Shown here: piece after piece, positions 36,377 to 45,479 of the stretch
How positions within the stretch are numbered: the stretch's first letter is position 1
How the letters are laid out: every line of letters begins with the position of its first letter
From: Chlorobium ferrooxidans DSM 13031
Lineage (GTDB): Bacteria; Bacteroidota; Chlorobiia; Chlorobiales; Chlorobiaceae
DNA: 64,000 nucleotides
Assembly (NCBI RefSeq): GCF_000168715.1
Contig: NZ_AASE01000002.1
Location: forward strand, 177,424-241,423
Direction: 5' to 3'
Made by a program: the position numbers and the translations under genes
Notes under the pieces: generated by a model
Database searches by the model: none
Told to the model about the DNA's origin: nothing
What the model saw: only the letters and a program-made list of their open reading frames with translations

Positions 36377-38200
36377 TCAGAACTTCTTCCACCGTGTACC
36401 CATGTAGAGTGCAATAATTCTGGCGGCAACCCGCAATACTTCAGGATCAGCAAGAATGGTGAGAAGCTGGCCGGTCATTTTTCCGGGGTTGTTGCGCATC
36501 CACTCGTTTCGGTAGAGCACACTCATAAGCTTGTCCATCGAGATGGCGCATGCACAATCTATCAGCTTGTCAAGGCGAACCTCCGGGCCTCCAACAGAAG
36601 GTGTGCGACGACCTTCGTGCCTTGTCATGGAAAGTACCCGGTTGCCATCACGCTCATCGAGGCTATAGTCAATGCACCGCTCTTTTGAGTGCCGGAGCCT
36701 GAGCGTGAGGGGTTTCGCCAATCTTCTGGTTGAAGTGGGAGCTGGAATTGAAACTTCTCCATTCGTTTGATCCAGAAACTGCACAAGCGCATTGTATAAA
36801 ACCGTTCCGATCTCGGCATGGGAGAGATTTTTGTTCACCCGCAGCAGAAAACAGAACTGAAACAGGTCTATCATGAAGTTGAGCAGCAGCTCGTTAGAGG
36901 TATTTCGCTTCATAACCGACCGGTAGCCATTGAATGCCGCATTGCAGTAGGCCAGCATGGAAACAAGCTTCTGGCGATCCATCGTACGGGTTTCAATAAC
37001 CGGGCAGTAGTTATTGTAGAGATCCCAGTCAAAGGAGCGGATTTTCCCCTCGTTTTTGTACTCGGTAAAAATTCCGGTACCCGGATAGGGGGTCATAATC
37101 ATAAAGAGTGCATGGCGGAGGCCGAGCGACTTGGCAAACTCGGGGTAGACCATGGTATCCTGCTCATTTTCGGTGTAGTGACCGATAATGAAATACCCCT
37201 CCGCGCCAATACTGTACTGCCTGCAGAGGGCTATAGCTTTGGCTACATCGTCAAGGGTGTTCTTTTTGTTCATCAGTTCAAGCGTGGCCGCATTCGGGCT
37301 CTCAATGCCGAGCCCGACTTTGCTCAATCCTATCTTCTGCAGTTTGCCGAGAATACGTTCGGCACGAACAATATCCTTTGCCCTGCTCTCCGTCATAATC
37401 CGGAAATTGGTCAATCCCCTTTCGATCAACAGATCACAGATTTTTTCGGCACGCGGAATGTTGGTAAGGAAATTGGCATCCCAGATCTTGATCAGCTTTT
37501 TATTGTCAGGATCATGCAGGAGGGCAATCTCCTCAACCACATTTTCGGCACTTCTGCCTCTCCACCCCTTATGCATCTGATCATTGGCGCAGAACGAACA
37601 TGACCAGGGGCACCCCCTCGAAGTATAGATGGTGTCTATAGAGTAGGCATCACCTTTTTCCCCATAACGCTCGGGCCTGAGACTGCGAAGCGGAAACCTG
37701 ATAGCGTTGATATCGGCAATGTTCTCCCGTACTCCCGTGTAGACAATCTCTCCCCCTTCCTTGTATCCAAGGCCTTTCACATCCCGTGAAGGTCCATGCA
37801 GTACCAGCTCCCTGAAGGTCACCTCACCCTCGCCGATCACAACGGCGTCAACGCAATCGAGCTTGAGCACCTCATCCGGCAGCGCTGTCGGATGAAAGCC
37901 GCCCATCACCACAAAAGCACCGGCATCTTTGGCAATTCGGGCCAGCCGTTCAGCCTGGTTGAACGCTCCGGTCATGGATGAAATAGCAACAAGATCAACC
38001 GGACCCTTTTTCATAAGTTCCCGCATGCTGTCGAAAATCCCGTCATTGTAATAGTTATCGGGCATAACAAGGGATTCGACATCATCTTTCACAGCTGCAG
38101 CCAGATAACAGACACCAATACAGTCAGTAATGAAACGGGGAAAGGGAGTAATGATGGTCTGAGGAGCTTCGACAAGACAGAGATGTTTGAAATATGCCAT
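36377..38200 (-). CDS. B12-binding-fold radical SAM protein (BchE-like)
   Basis: A 607-residue radical SAM protein. The N-terminal 135 residues form a B12-binding-like fold ([19 protein letters not shown]) but lack the DxHxxG cobalamin motif, as in BchE. The radical SAM site is C197-x3-C201-x2-C204 in [12 protein letters not shown], with the GIESPN motif later. A C-terminal extension of about 150 residues is unusual. Green sulfur bacteria use several such enzymes for bacteriochlorophyll ring formation and methylation (BchE, BchQ, BchR, BciD), and this could be one of them or a relative. It lies alone, away from other pigment genes. Confidence 0.78.
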   Translation of the reverse strand: MAYFKHLCLVEAPQTIITPFPRFITDCIGVCYLAAAVKDDVESLVMPDNYYNDGIFDSMRELMKKGPVDLVAISSMTGAFNQAERLARIAKDAGAFVVMGGFHPTALPDEVLKLDCVDAVVIGEGEVTFRELVLHGPSRDVKGLGYKEGGEIVYTGVRENIADINAIRFPLRSLRPERYGEKGDAYSIDTIYTSRGCPWSCSFCANDQMHKGWRGRSAENVVEEIALLHDPDNKKLIKIWDANFLTNIPRAEKICDLLIERGLTNFRIMTESRAKDIVRAERILGKLQKIGLSKVGLGIESPNAATLELMNKKNTLDDVAKAIALCRQYSIGAEGYFIIGHYTENEQDTMVYPEFAKSLGLRHALFMIMTPYPGTGIFTEYKNEGKIRSFDWDLYNNYCPVIETRTMDRQKLVSMLAYCNAAFNGYRSVMKRNTSNELLLNFMIDLFQFCFLLRVNKNLSHAEIGTVLYNALVQFLDQTNGEVSIPAPTSTRRLAKPLTLRLRHSKERCIDYSLDERDGNRVLSMTRHEGRRTPSVGGPEVRLDKLIDCACAISMDKLMSVLYRNEWMRNNPGKMTGQLLTILADPEVLRVAARIIALYMGTRWKKF

Positions 38201-38239
38201 TGGGGCTAAATTTTATTGGTTACTGCTTGAGGGCACCTC

Positions 38240-38266
38240 TACCAATATGCCGCTCCTCCGGAGCTT
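38240..38266. repeat. TACCAATAT-CGC-CCTCCGG repeat (copy 1)
   Basis: A 27-base unit with a CTCCTCCGGAG palindromic core. It recurs at 45372-45398 as TACCAATATTTCGCCCCTCC followed by GGGGCTT. It lies in the leader of the radical SAM gene. Confidence 0.65.
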
Positions 38267-38365
38267 CGCAGCCCTGTATATCGAGAGTCACAGCATTAAA
38301 CTGATACTTCTATTTTTAACAGTACTTCCTCTCCTTTATTATACGGATTATCTATAATATAACAG

Positions 38366-38390
38366 AAAGCCCCGACCGAAGCGGGGCTTT
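38366..38390 (-). terminator. Probable rho-independent terminator of hcp
   Basis: The 9-bp perfect stem AAAGCCCCG/CGGGGCTTT with a seven-base loop lies 25 bases after the hcp stop. The U-tract after it on the minus strand is short, so termination may be partial. Confidence 0.75.
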
Positions 38391-38415
38391 ACTGTTTGTT
38401 TAAAAGGATCTTCCG

Positions 38416-40044
38416 TTATGCGCCGGCCATCATGGCTTCAACGTCGGCAGCAACCGTTCCGATCGGTTTGATACCGAACTTCTCCACCAGCACTGCGGCT
38501 ACATTTGGAGTGAGGAACTCGGGAAGTGTCGGTCCGAGGCGGATACCTTTTACTCCGAGATAGAGCAGCGCAAGCAGCACCGTCACGGCTTTCTGCTCAT
38601 ACCATGCGATATCAAAGGAGATCGGCAGATCGTTGATATCGTCAAGTCCGAATACCTCCTTGAGCTTCAGGGCAATGACCGCCAGTGAGTAGGAGTCGTT
38701 GCACTGGCCGGCATCAAGCACACGCGGAATACCTCCGATATCTCCCAGCTCAAGCTTGTTGTAGCGGTACTTGGCGCACCCTGCCGTCAGGATGACGGTA
38801 TTGTCGGGCAGCGCAGCGGCTACATCGGTATAGTACTGACGGGAGTTGTGGCGTCCGTCACAGCCGGCCATCACCACAAAGCGTTTGATGGCTCCGCTCC
38901 TGACCGCGGCAACCACCTTGTCGGCAAGGGCAATCACCTGGTTATGGGCAAATCCGCCGACAATCTGACCGTTCTCAAGCTCTTTTGGCGCCTGGCAGGT
39001 TTTTGCCAGTGCTACAAGAGCTGAAAAGTCTTTCTGGCCCCCTTCAGGGCGTGCAGCAATATGCTTCAGTCCGGGATAGCCCGCCATGCCGGTGGTAAAC
39101 ATACGGTTTCGGTAGGATTCGCGAACCGGTACAATGCAGTTGGTCGTCATGAGAATCGGGCCGTTGAAGGAGTCGAACTCGCGGTCCTGCGCCCACCAGG
39201 CGCTGCCGTAGTTACCGACAAAGTGTGAGTACTTCTTGAATGCCGGGTAGTAGTGTGCCGGAAGCATTTCGCAATGCGTATAGACATCGACTCCAGTTCC
39301 ATCAGTCTGCTTCAGCAGATCTTCCATATCACGCAGATCATGGCCTGAAATGAGGATGCCGGGATTTTTGCCCACACCGGTTTTCACCGTTGTGATCTCC
39401 GGGTGACCGTACGATTCGGTGTTGGCCTTGTCGAGCAGAGCCATCGCCTTGACGGCAACACCTCCGGTTTCGAGCACCAGCGCAGTGAGTTCATCAGCTG
39501 AAAGCTCTTTGGTCAGAGCAGCAAGCGCCTTGACATAAAACAGATAGATATCGTCGTCATGGTAACCGAGCACGGCGGCATGGTCGGTATAGGCGGCAAG
39601 GCCCTTGATGCCATAGAGCACAAGGCTTTTGAGTGACTGAAGGTCTTCATTTTCACTCAGGCTTTCGATTCCTGCCAACGCCGCTTTTGCCAGAAACTCA
39701 TCCTTTGAGCTGCCGCTCCAGCTTGCAGCGTCCTGCTCAGGCTGAACGGTGAGCGCTGCCTTCAGTTCATCACGAAGGGCAAGGGTCTTGCGGATCTGCT
39801 CAACAATAGCATCCTCATCGAAATTGGTATTGGTAACGGTTACAAAAAGCGATTCGCTGATCAGCTGACCGACTTTTCGCGACACACTTCCCGGCTGTTT
39901 TTCTGCGGCAAGTGCAAGACCTTCGGCAGCATAGACAAGCACATCCTGCAACTTCGCGGTCATATCATCCTTTCCGCATACGCCTCTCACCGTACATCCG
40001 CTGCCATGGACACTCTCCTGACACTGATCACAGTACATACTCAT
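38416..40044 (-). CDS. hcp: Hybrid-cluster protein / hydroxylamine reductase
   Basis: A 542-residue hybrid cluster protein that reduces nitric oxide or hydroxylamine in anaerobes. The N-terminal cysteine set C5-x2-C8-x8-C17-x5-C23 binds the cubane cluster, as in class I Hcp. The later segments [27 protein letters not shown] and [10 protein letters not shown] supply ligands to the hybrid 4Fe-2O-2S cluster. A GGAG ribosome site precedes the start. It is the last gene of an operon that probably begins with the Rrf2 regulator, and a stem-loop lies just after it. Confidence 0.95.
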   Translation of the reverse strand: MSMYCDQCQESVHGSGCTVRGVCGKDDMTAKLQDVLVYAAEGLALAAEKQPGSVSRKVGQLISESLFVTVTNTNFDEDAIVEQIRKTLALRDELKAALTVQPEQDAASWSGSSKDEFLAKAALAGIESLSENEDLQSLKSLVLYGIKGLAAYTDHAAVLGYHDDDIYLFYVKALAALTKELSADELTALVLETGGVAVKAMALLDKANTESYGHPEITTVKTGVGKNPGILISGHDLRDMEDLLKQTDGTGVDVYTHCEMLPAHYYPAFKKYSHFVGNYGSAWWAQDREFDSFNGPILMTTNCIVPVRESYRNRMFTTGMAGYPGLKHIAARPEGGQKDFSALVALAKTCQAPKELENGQIVGGFAHNQVIALADKVVAAVRSGAIKRFVVMAGCDGRHNSRQYYTDVAAALPDNTVILTAGCAKYRYNKLELGDIGGIPRVLDAGQCNDSYSLAVIALKLKEVFGLDDINDLPISFDIAWYEQKAVTVLLALLYLGVKGIRLGPTLPEFLTPNVAAVLVEKFGIKPIGTVAADVEAMMAGA

Positions 40045-40059
40045 TGTATTTCTCCATTA

Positions 40060-40085
40060 TTGTTAGTTGTTGTTATGGGCACAAC
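40060..40085. promoter_or_regulatory. Possible operator upstream of hcp
   Basis: The inverted repeat GTTGT-GCCCATA-ACAAC (minus strand) lies about 20-40 bases before the hcp start. Its spacing would suit a dimeric CRP/FNR-type regulator such as HcpR, but the match is weak. Confidence 0.3.
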
Positions 40086-40137
40086 GTATTAATTTGTTCC
40101 GAAACCCGATTACTGCGTTGGGCGGTGCTCGAAATCC

Positions 40138-40647
40138 TCATGTACTACGTGTACACTCCGGTTTCTGCGCTCCGTCCGCCTTGTTCTCGGGCTTCTCACG
40201 ACAATTAATATGTTGTACCTTTATGTTTGGTAACAGCATTGAAGCCTCCTTTATATCTTCTGCCGCACCTTCCCTATCGCCAATCTGTTTTTTTACCAAT
40301 GCCCTGCTGTGGTATGCTGCATAGAGCAACCGGCTGTTGTTGGGCTTTCGCTCAATAATTTCACTGAAGTCTTCCATGGCGCCAGAGATGTCACCAACAT
40401 TGAGCCTTGCAATCCCCCGGTTACCGTATGCCGTTATCGCTTCACGAAACCGCAATCCTATCTTCAAGGCAGTTGTATAATCCCCGATTGCACCTTCATA
40501 ATCCCCTGTGCTGCTCAACGCATTTGCCCTGTTACAGTATGCATCCGCATTGTCCGGTTCAGCCAGGATTACACGGCTGATCTCTATGGCTGTACCTCTG
40601 TAGCCCCCCATCGCATCTTTCAGCATCGCTTGTTCAGGGTTGTTCAT
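40138..40647 (-). CDS. TPR repeat protein
   Basis: A 169-residue cytoplasmic protein with about three tetratricopeptide repeats: DNADAYCNRANALSSTGDYEGAIGD, AITAYGNRGIARLNVGDISGAMED and LLYAAYHSRALVKKQIGDREGAAED. These mediate protein binding. The last 25 residues are polar, lack TPR character and are encoded by a compact palindromic segment (TGTACTACGTGTACA). The tail may therefore come from a repeat element that fused with the gene end. It sits between the 4Fe-4S gene and hcp and probably belongs to that operon; its partner is unknown. Confidence 0.75.
   Translation of the reverse strand: MNNPEQAMLKDAMGGYRGTAIEISRVILAEPDNADAYCNRANALSSTGDYEGAIGDYTTALKIGLRFREAITAYGNRGIARLNVGDISGAMEDFSEIIERKPNNSRLLYAAYHSRALVKKQIGDREGAAEDIKEASMLLPNIKVQHINCREKPENKADGAQKPECTRST
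40141..40155. repeat. Palindrome TGTACTACGTGTACA at the TPR gene end
   Basis: TGTAC and GTACA flank TACGT as a perfect 5-bp stem. It lies directly before the TPR stop codon (minus strand) inside a GC-rich stretch that looks more like an intergenic element than coding sequence. Confidence 0.5.
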
Positions 40648-40710
40648 TTAGGAAAAAGACTTGAAGGACATCAACAAAGAAGAGAATTCCCTTGATCACC
40701 TTCTGCAAAA

Positions 40711-40736
40711 GGGCGACCACGCAGGGTCGCCCCTAC
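40711..40736. repeat. GGGCGACC...GGTCGCCCCTAC hairpin repeat
   Basis: GGGCGACC, a five-base loop region and GGTCGCCC form a strong stem, and CCTAC follows. Related units lie at 47453-47479 (opposite orientation) and 54040-54065. It falls in the gap between the 4Fe-4S gene and the TPR gene and could lower read-through. Confidence 0.8.
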
Positions 40737-40738
40737 AT

Positions 40739-41608
40739 TCAAACCCACTCTTCCTTCATGGTCTCGCCCTTCAGGCTGATAACCACTTTTTTGACCGGAA
40801 CCTTGCGGGAGGCTTTTTTCTGCGCTTCGGCAACAATCGACATCAGGCCGCCACAACAGGGAACCTCCATGATTACAACGGTGATAGTGTTAATGTGTGA
40901 GAGGTCAATCATGGCAGCCAGTTTGTCCACGTAGATATCCATCTCCGAATCAAGTTTCGGGCATGCTATCGCAAGGCTTTTGCCGCTCATGAACTTTGCG
41001 TGAAAATCGCCAACAGCAAATGCGGCGCAGTCGGCAGCAAGCAAAAGATCGGAACCCTGAAAATATGGCGCCTGCGGTGAAACCAGATGGAGCTGGATCG
41101 GCCACTGGCGCAGTGCACTCTCCGGCGAGGCTGCCGAATGAGCTGCCGCTACGTTTGAAGAGGCTCCGCTGTCACGGAAATCCATCATTTTACTGCCCGG
41201 GCATCCCCCGCCATGCGCACCATGGTGATGTGACGCATGAGCGGAAGAGGAGTGCAGAGGATTGGCGATTCCCTGCTCCTTGAGGTACTCGAGTGCCTGC
41301 TGCAGGTATCCCTGCTCGTTATGTTCAATCAGATGGCTGAGATGCGCCGCGATCACATTCGGGCCTCCTTTGACGATACTCTCATGCATAACCCGTTTTT
41401 CATCATAGGGCTCGGCTTCACGGCTCTCTATTTTCATCGCTCCGGTCGGACAGTGCCCTATACAGGCACCGAGACCATCGCAGAACAGATCACTGACAAG
41501 GCGCGCCTTGCCGTCAATTACCTGCAATGCGCCTTCAGGGCATCCGGGAATACACTCTCCGCAACCGGTGCATTTTGTTTCATCTATGGTGATTATCTGG
41601 CGTTGCAT
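40739..41608 (-). CDS. 4Fe-4S ferredoxin-domain protein of the hcp operon
   Basis: A 289-residue iron-sulfur protein. The first cluster motif is standard (C13, C16, C19, C23 in CTGCGECIPGC). The second has C43, C49 and C53 in CDGLGACIGHC, where the usual second cysteine is a leucine, as in a known subgroup. A His-rich linker (residues about 125-135) separates a C-terminal domain with KSLAIACPKLD and a VPCCGGLM motif. It probably passes electrons to Hcp. It begins 40 bp after the Rrf2 gene and lies two genes before hcp. Confidence 0.85.
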   Translation of the reverse strand: MQRQIITIDETKCTGCGECIPGCPEGALQVIDGKARLVSDLFCDGLGACIGHCPTGAMKIESREAEPYDEKRVMHESIVKGGPNVIAAHLSHLIEHNEQGYLQQALEYLKEQGIANPLHSSSAHASHHHGAHGGGCPGSKMMDFRDSGASSNVAAAHSAASPESALRQWPIQLHLVSPQAPYFQGSDLLLAADCAAFAVGDFHAKFMSGKSLAIACPKLDSEMDIYVDKLAAMIDLSHINTITVVIMEVPCCGGLMSIVAEAQKKASRKVPVKKVVISLKGETMKEEWV

Positions 41609-41648
41609 GGTTAATAATTATTATGAGTAAGATTGTTTTTACTGCCTG

Positions 41649-42077
41649 TCACTTCCTGTTTGCCGCTTCAAGATCACGGAGCAGTTTGCCGATGGTGACT
41701 TTTTCAAATTCGCTCTGCACCACCTGCTCGATGCGCATGATTTCGTGACGGAGCACACACCGTGAACGATTGCCACAGATCTGCTTGCGGAACATGCACT
41801 CCGAGACCTGCACCTTCCCCTGAAAAATCTCGATCAGCTGCGTCACCGTGATGGCATCCGGATCCTTTTCGAGCATAAAACCACCACGAGCCCCCTCCTT
41901 CGAAACAATGAGATTGTGGCGGATCATCTCCTGCAAAAGCCGGCGCAAAAACTGGTAGGGAATATCCTGCCCTGAAGCAATAGCCTTTGCGGAGAGATAA
42001 CTCCCTTTTTCAGCGGCAAGAGCCAGCAGTGCCCGAATGGCGTAATCCGTATTTTTTGTCAGTACTTTCATAGTCAA
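41649..42077 (-). CDS. Rrf2-family Fe-S transcription regulator (IscR/NsrR-like)
   Basis: A 142-residue winged-helix regulator. The N-terminal helix-turn-helix lies in LSAKAIASGQDIPYQFLRRLL, with the wing EGARGGFML. Three cysteines (C92, C99, C105 counted from the second ATG) in CMFRKQICGNRSRC can bind an iron-sulfur cluster, as in IscR and NsrR, although the spacing is one longer than in NsrR. The operon context with hcp suggests it senses nitric oxide or redox state. A palindrome stands just before it and suggests self-regulation. The second ATG is the likelier start. Confidence 0.88.
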   Translation of the reverse strand: MTMKVLTKNTDYAIRALLALAAEKGSYLSAKAIASGQDIPYQFLRRLLQEMIRHNLIVSKEGARGGFMLEKDPDAITVTQLIEIFQGKVQVSECMFRKQICGNRSRCVLRHEIMRIEQVVQSEFEKVTIGKLLRDLEAANRK

Positions 42078-42085
42078 ATCTTATT

Positions 42086-42104
42086 TGATACCAATTTAGT
42101 ATCA
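42086..42104. promoter_or_regulatory. Palindromic operator candidate TGATAC-N7-GTATCA
   Basis: A perfect 6-bp inverted repeat TGATAC/GTATCA with a seven-base AT-rich spacer, 15 bases before the probable start of the Rrf2 gene. The size and position fit a dimer site for an Rrf2-type repressor controlling its own operon and perhaps the divergent methyltransferase gene. Confidence 0.55.
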
Positions 42105-42309
42105 GTTAATTGAAAAGCAAAATCTTTTTTTAATAGTTTCCGGCGATCATGATTTGTTTCAAAAAAAACAGATAGACTCCGCCTTTACAAAAGGAAGATG
42201 ACGCTTATGAACACTGCGTGTCAATGCAAGTGGTGCGGTTTTTCATAAATGCTTCAGGCTGTGTATATTAGAGTTCAGGAAAAGGAAACCCTACAGACCG
42301 GGACACATT

Positions 42310-43209
42310 ATGCTGCAACTGAAAACTGCGGGTTTCAAAGCGCTTGACAATCTTCGCAGGGAGGGAATATTTCCTCCCCACTGGGAGAAGGCGGAGGAGC
42401 TTGAAACAGCGGCAAACTCCGTTTTATCCCGCTTTCTTGATGAACGATTCAGGGTCTCAGAAAAATTCGGAGGGGGGTTTCTTCTGCCGGAACTGATTGA
42501 CCGGGCGTTGCGCACCACGGAAAACGAGCATATGGATGACCGGGATCTTCCGGAATGCGAAAAGCTGAAACTGGTCAATGCGCTCGACCGGCAAAACGCC
42601 ATGATGCAGCTCTATCAGCGTTATGTCGATCTTCTTCTGCCGATGCTCCTTGATATTGCCCGGCGTGAACAAAGGAATGCAAGGGTAGTTGAACTGGCGT
42701 GTGGTTCCGGAGGGCTGACTCTGGCTCTTGCTGAGGCAGTCCGGCAAAAAAAGCTGCCGGTCACGGTTACCGGATCGGATATCGTTCCCGCTTATATTGA
42801 TGAAGCAAGGCGCAGGGCTGAGGAAAATAGTACTCCTGCAGAGTTTCGCAGACTCAATGCCCTTGAACTTACCGAGCTGAAAAAAGATGAGTTTGACGTT
42901 ATGGTGATGGCTCAAAGCCTGCACCACTTCACACCGGGTCAGCTTGCCGTCATTATTGCCCGCTCCAGAGAGCATGCCACAACAGCATTTGTGGGCATTG
43001 ATGGATACCGGAGTCTGCTGCTTGCGGGCGGGGTGCCACTAATTGCCGCAATGCAGGGCATAACGGCATTTACACTTGACGGGCTGACCTCGGCACGAAA
43101 ATTCTATACCGAACTCGAACTGGATATGATTGCAGAGATCGCGACAGGCAAAAGAGATCATCAGGTTGCCTGCTCCTGGCCACTGAGCATACTTTCTGTC
43201 CGGTTCTGA
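42310..43209 (+). CDS. Class I SAM-dependent methyltransferase
   Basis: A 299-residue protein. An N-terminal helical region of about 120 residues is followed by the SAM motif [15 protein letters not shown], the acidic [13 protein letters not shown] and the [14 protein letters not shown] segment. The C-terminal part has no recognised features. It is divergent from the Rrf2 gene and shares its 232-bp control region. Substrate is unknown. Confidence 0.8.
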   Translation: MLQLKTAGFKALDNLRREGIFPPHWEKAEELETAANSVLSRFLDERFRVSEKFGGGFLLPELIDRALRTTENEHMDDRDLPECEKLKLVNALDRQNAMMQLYQRYVDLLLPMLLDIARREQRNARVVELACGSGGLTLALAEAVRQKKLPVTVTGSDIVPAYIDEARRRAEENSTPAEFRRLNALELTELKKDEFDVMVMAQSLHHFTPGQLAVIIARSREHATTAFVGIDGYRSLLLAGGVPLIAAMQGITAFTLDGLTSARKFYTELELDMIAEIATGKRDHQVACSWPLSILSVRF

Positions 43210-43262
43210 ACCCTGATTTTTTTAAACCCTTATTAATCAACGATAAGAAGGAGAGCAAACAG

Positions 43263-43742
43263 ATGAATTTTGTAAAATTTTTAGGCGGCGCAGCTATTGC
43301 CCTTGCAGCCATTCAGCTTGTCCCTTACGGGCGTGATCACACAAATCCACCCGTAACCGGTGAACCAAAATGGGACTCCCCGAGAACACAGGAGCTTTTT
43401 AACCGCGCCTGCAAAGACTGCCATTCCAATAATACCGTCTGGCCATGGTACAGCTCGGTCGCTCCCGCCTCCTGGTTAACCCAGCTCGATGTCTCCATGG
43501 GACGCGAGGCATTCAATGTATCCGAATGGGGCCGGCCTGAAGAAAATGAGGGTGAAAAAGCTGCAGAAGAGGTAAGAAAAGGCAAAATGCCGATGGTTAT
43601 CTACCTGCCGGCACATCCGGAAGCCAAGCTGAATGCACAGGAGAAGGAGGAGCTGGTCAATGGACTCGTAGCAACATTCGGAGATGAGAAGAACGAAAAA
43701 AAGGATGCGAAGGGAGCGGCCAAACCGAAGGATAAGGATTAA
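43263..43742 (+). CDS. Haem-binding domain protein (PF14376-like), monohaem cytochrome type
   Basis: A 159-residue protein. A single N-terminal hydrophobic helix ([15 protein letters not shown]) anchors or exports it, and C50-x2-C53-H54 in CKDCHS binds one haem c in the periplasm. The [15 protein letters not shown] segment and the KGKMPM motif match the Haem_bd family. The C-terminus is a long lysine/aspartate/glutamate tail. A strong AAGGAG ribosome site precedes the ATG by eight bases. A redox role is likely but the partner is not known. Confidence 0.85.
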   Translation: MNFVKFLGGAAIALAAIQLVPYGRDHTNPPVTGEPKWDSPRTQELFNRACKDCHSNNTVWPWYSSVAPASWLTQLDVSMGREAFNVSEWGRPEENEGEKAAEEVRKGKMPMVIYLPAHPEAKLNAQEKEELVNGLVATFGDEKNEKKDAKGAAKPKDKD

Positions 43743-43792
43743 ACACCGTGCCGGAACTTTTTCAAGCCTGTTAAACGGTTAAAAACATAGTG

Positions 43793-45358
43793 ATGAGACT
43801 ACAAATACCGACATCCATGAGTGGTCACCGCATCCTGGGGAGAACTCTTCTCCTTGGTGCACTTCTCAGCAGTTCAGCGGCTTACGGAACAGAGAGGGGT
43901 GAAGCATCACCCCTCTCAACCGGGTCTCTGAAAATTTCCTATGAGGAGTTCACGCTGCCCGGAAATGAAAAGATGGGCATGACCTCGCTTGGGATAAGCC
44001 ATGATTTCACAAAAAATTTCCATGCCGGCGTAGGCTCATGGATGGCGGTAAAAGGCGAACGGGGGGGGTTTATCACCCTCGGTATTGATGGCGGGCTATT
44101 CTTCCCGCTCACAGAGAGAATCGGTGTTGACACCGGACTCTTTATCGGCGGAGGCGGAGGCCGAGGCGGCTATACGCTCAGTGGTGGCGGGCTTATGCTT
44201 CGCTCGCATGCGGCTCTGACCTATGATCTCGGATCATGGGGCAGGTTAGGAGCAGGGGTAAGCCATGTGGACTTTCCTGATGGCGGCACGATTACCTCAA
44301 CCCAGCCTTTTGTCTCCTATACCCTTCCCTTTTATTCCTTTGTTGAAAAAAGCCGGAACAATACCGGCAATCGTACACTGAAGAGCGATCAATACCTGCA
44401 ATTATCGCCAAAAAGACATGCTCTGGCTGTGATGAAGCGTGATCTGCATATTGCCAGCACAACCCTGACCGATACAGGTACTCCTCAGGGAAACCTCTCA
44501 CTCCTCGGTATTGAGTGGCGTACCTATCTTGATGATACCTGGTTTGCCCGGCTGGAAACCGAAGGCGCAGCAGGAGGCAACAGCGCCGGATACATGCAGA
44601 TTCTGGCTGGCGGAGGCTACAGAGTACCGCTTGGCGGAAATCTCTATGCAAGTTCCGACCTCTCCCTCGGCGGCGGAGGTGGAGGAGGTATTGATTCGGG
44701 AGGCGGACTTCTGTTTAATGCCTCTGCGGACATGCAATATTTTCTTACCCGGAATCTCTTTGCTGATATTTCAGCGGGCTATCTGAAATCCAATACCGGC
44801 ACCTTTGAAGCCAAAACGCTCGCATTCAAGATCGGATACCAGACAGGAAACAGGAGCAGGCAAAAAACAGAGGCTGCTGATAACCACATTTTTGTGCCTG
44901 CATGCATGCAAATCCGCGCAGTCAGTCAGACCTATTTCAAGGCTGCCGATAACTGGCGGAGCCATCACGCCGATCAGAATGTTGATAACCTTGGTGTTCA
45001 GATTGATTACTTCCTCGATCGCGACTGGTATCTTACGGGGCAGGGCCTTGCTGCTTATGGCGGTGGAGCCGGAGCCTATATGACCGGCCTTGTCGGCACG
45101 GGATCCCGAAAAACGGTTGCTGGAAATCTCTTCCTGAATGCCGAGGGATTGGTCGGCGCTGCTGGCGGCGGCGGTCTGGCGATCGGTTCAGGGCTGGTGT
45201 GGCAGGGTAACCTCGGTGTTGGCTATGATATCAGCCCCGCGCTGTCGGCGATGATGAGTGCAGGCCGGATGCAGGCCATGAACGGAGATTTCAAGGCCAA
45301 TGTGATCGGACTTTCACTGGGCTACAATTTTAAAAGTTATATGAGCGAAACAGATTGA
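43793..45358 (+). CDS. Gly-rich outer-membrane beta-barrel-like protein with threefold repeat
   Basis: A 521-residue secreted protein with an N-terminal signal (GRTLLLGALLSSSAAYG). The rest is alternating aromatic/hydrophobic strands with very Gly-rich turns. Three repeated segments of about 110-160 residues each carry a Gly-run: FIGGGGGRGGYTLSGGG, LGGGGGGGIDSGGG and VGAAGGGGLAIGSG. Each is followed by a segment ending in a tyrosine- or phenylalanine-containing strand. It ends LGLSLGYNF, typical of barrel proteins. The function is unknown. A GTG one codon earlier could also start it. Confidence 0.75.
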   Translation: MRLQIPTSMSGHRILGRTLLLGALLSSSAAYGTERGEASPLSTGSLKISYEEFTLPGNEKMGMTSLGISHDFTKNFHAGVGSWMAVKGERGGFITLGIDGGLFFPLTERIGVDTGLFIGGGGGRGGYTLSGGGLMLRSHAALTYDLGSWGRLGAGVSHVDFPDGGTITSTQPFVSYTLPFYSFVEKSRNNTGNRTLKSDQYLQLSPKRHALAVMKRDLHIASTTLTDTGTPQGNLSLLGIEWRTYLDDTWFARLETEGAAGGNSAGYMQILAGGGYRVPLGGNLYASSDLSLGGGGGGGIDSGGGLLFNASADMQYFLTRNLFADISAGYLKSNTGTFEAKTLAFKIGYQTGNRSRQKTEAADNHIFVPACMQIRAVSQTYFKAADNWRSHHADQNVDNLGVQIDYFLDRDWYLTGQGLAAYGGGAGAYMTGLVGTGSRKTVAGNLFLNAEGLVGAAGGGGLAIGSGLVWQGNLGVGYDISPALSAMMSAGRMQAMNGDFKANVIGLSLGYNFKSYMSETD

Positions 45359-45371
45359 TTCGGGGCTGTGC

Positions 45372-45398
45372 TACCAATATTTCGCCCCTCCGGGGCTT
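45372..45398. repeat. TACCAATAT-CGC-CCTCCGG repeat (copy 2)
   Basis: TACCAATATTTCGCCCCTCC followed by GGGGCTT, matching copy 1 at 38240 with small changes. The CCCCTCCGGGG core forms a short stem. It lies between the barrel gene and the protease gene. Confidence 0.65.
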
Positions 45399-45479
45399 AA
45401 AAAGCTGATCGCTCACGACAATTGATCGTGGTGCCTATAAGAATAAGTGCGGCCTTGCCAATGTTTCAGCCATTTTCAG

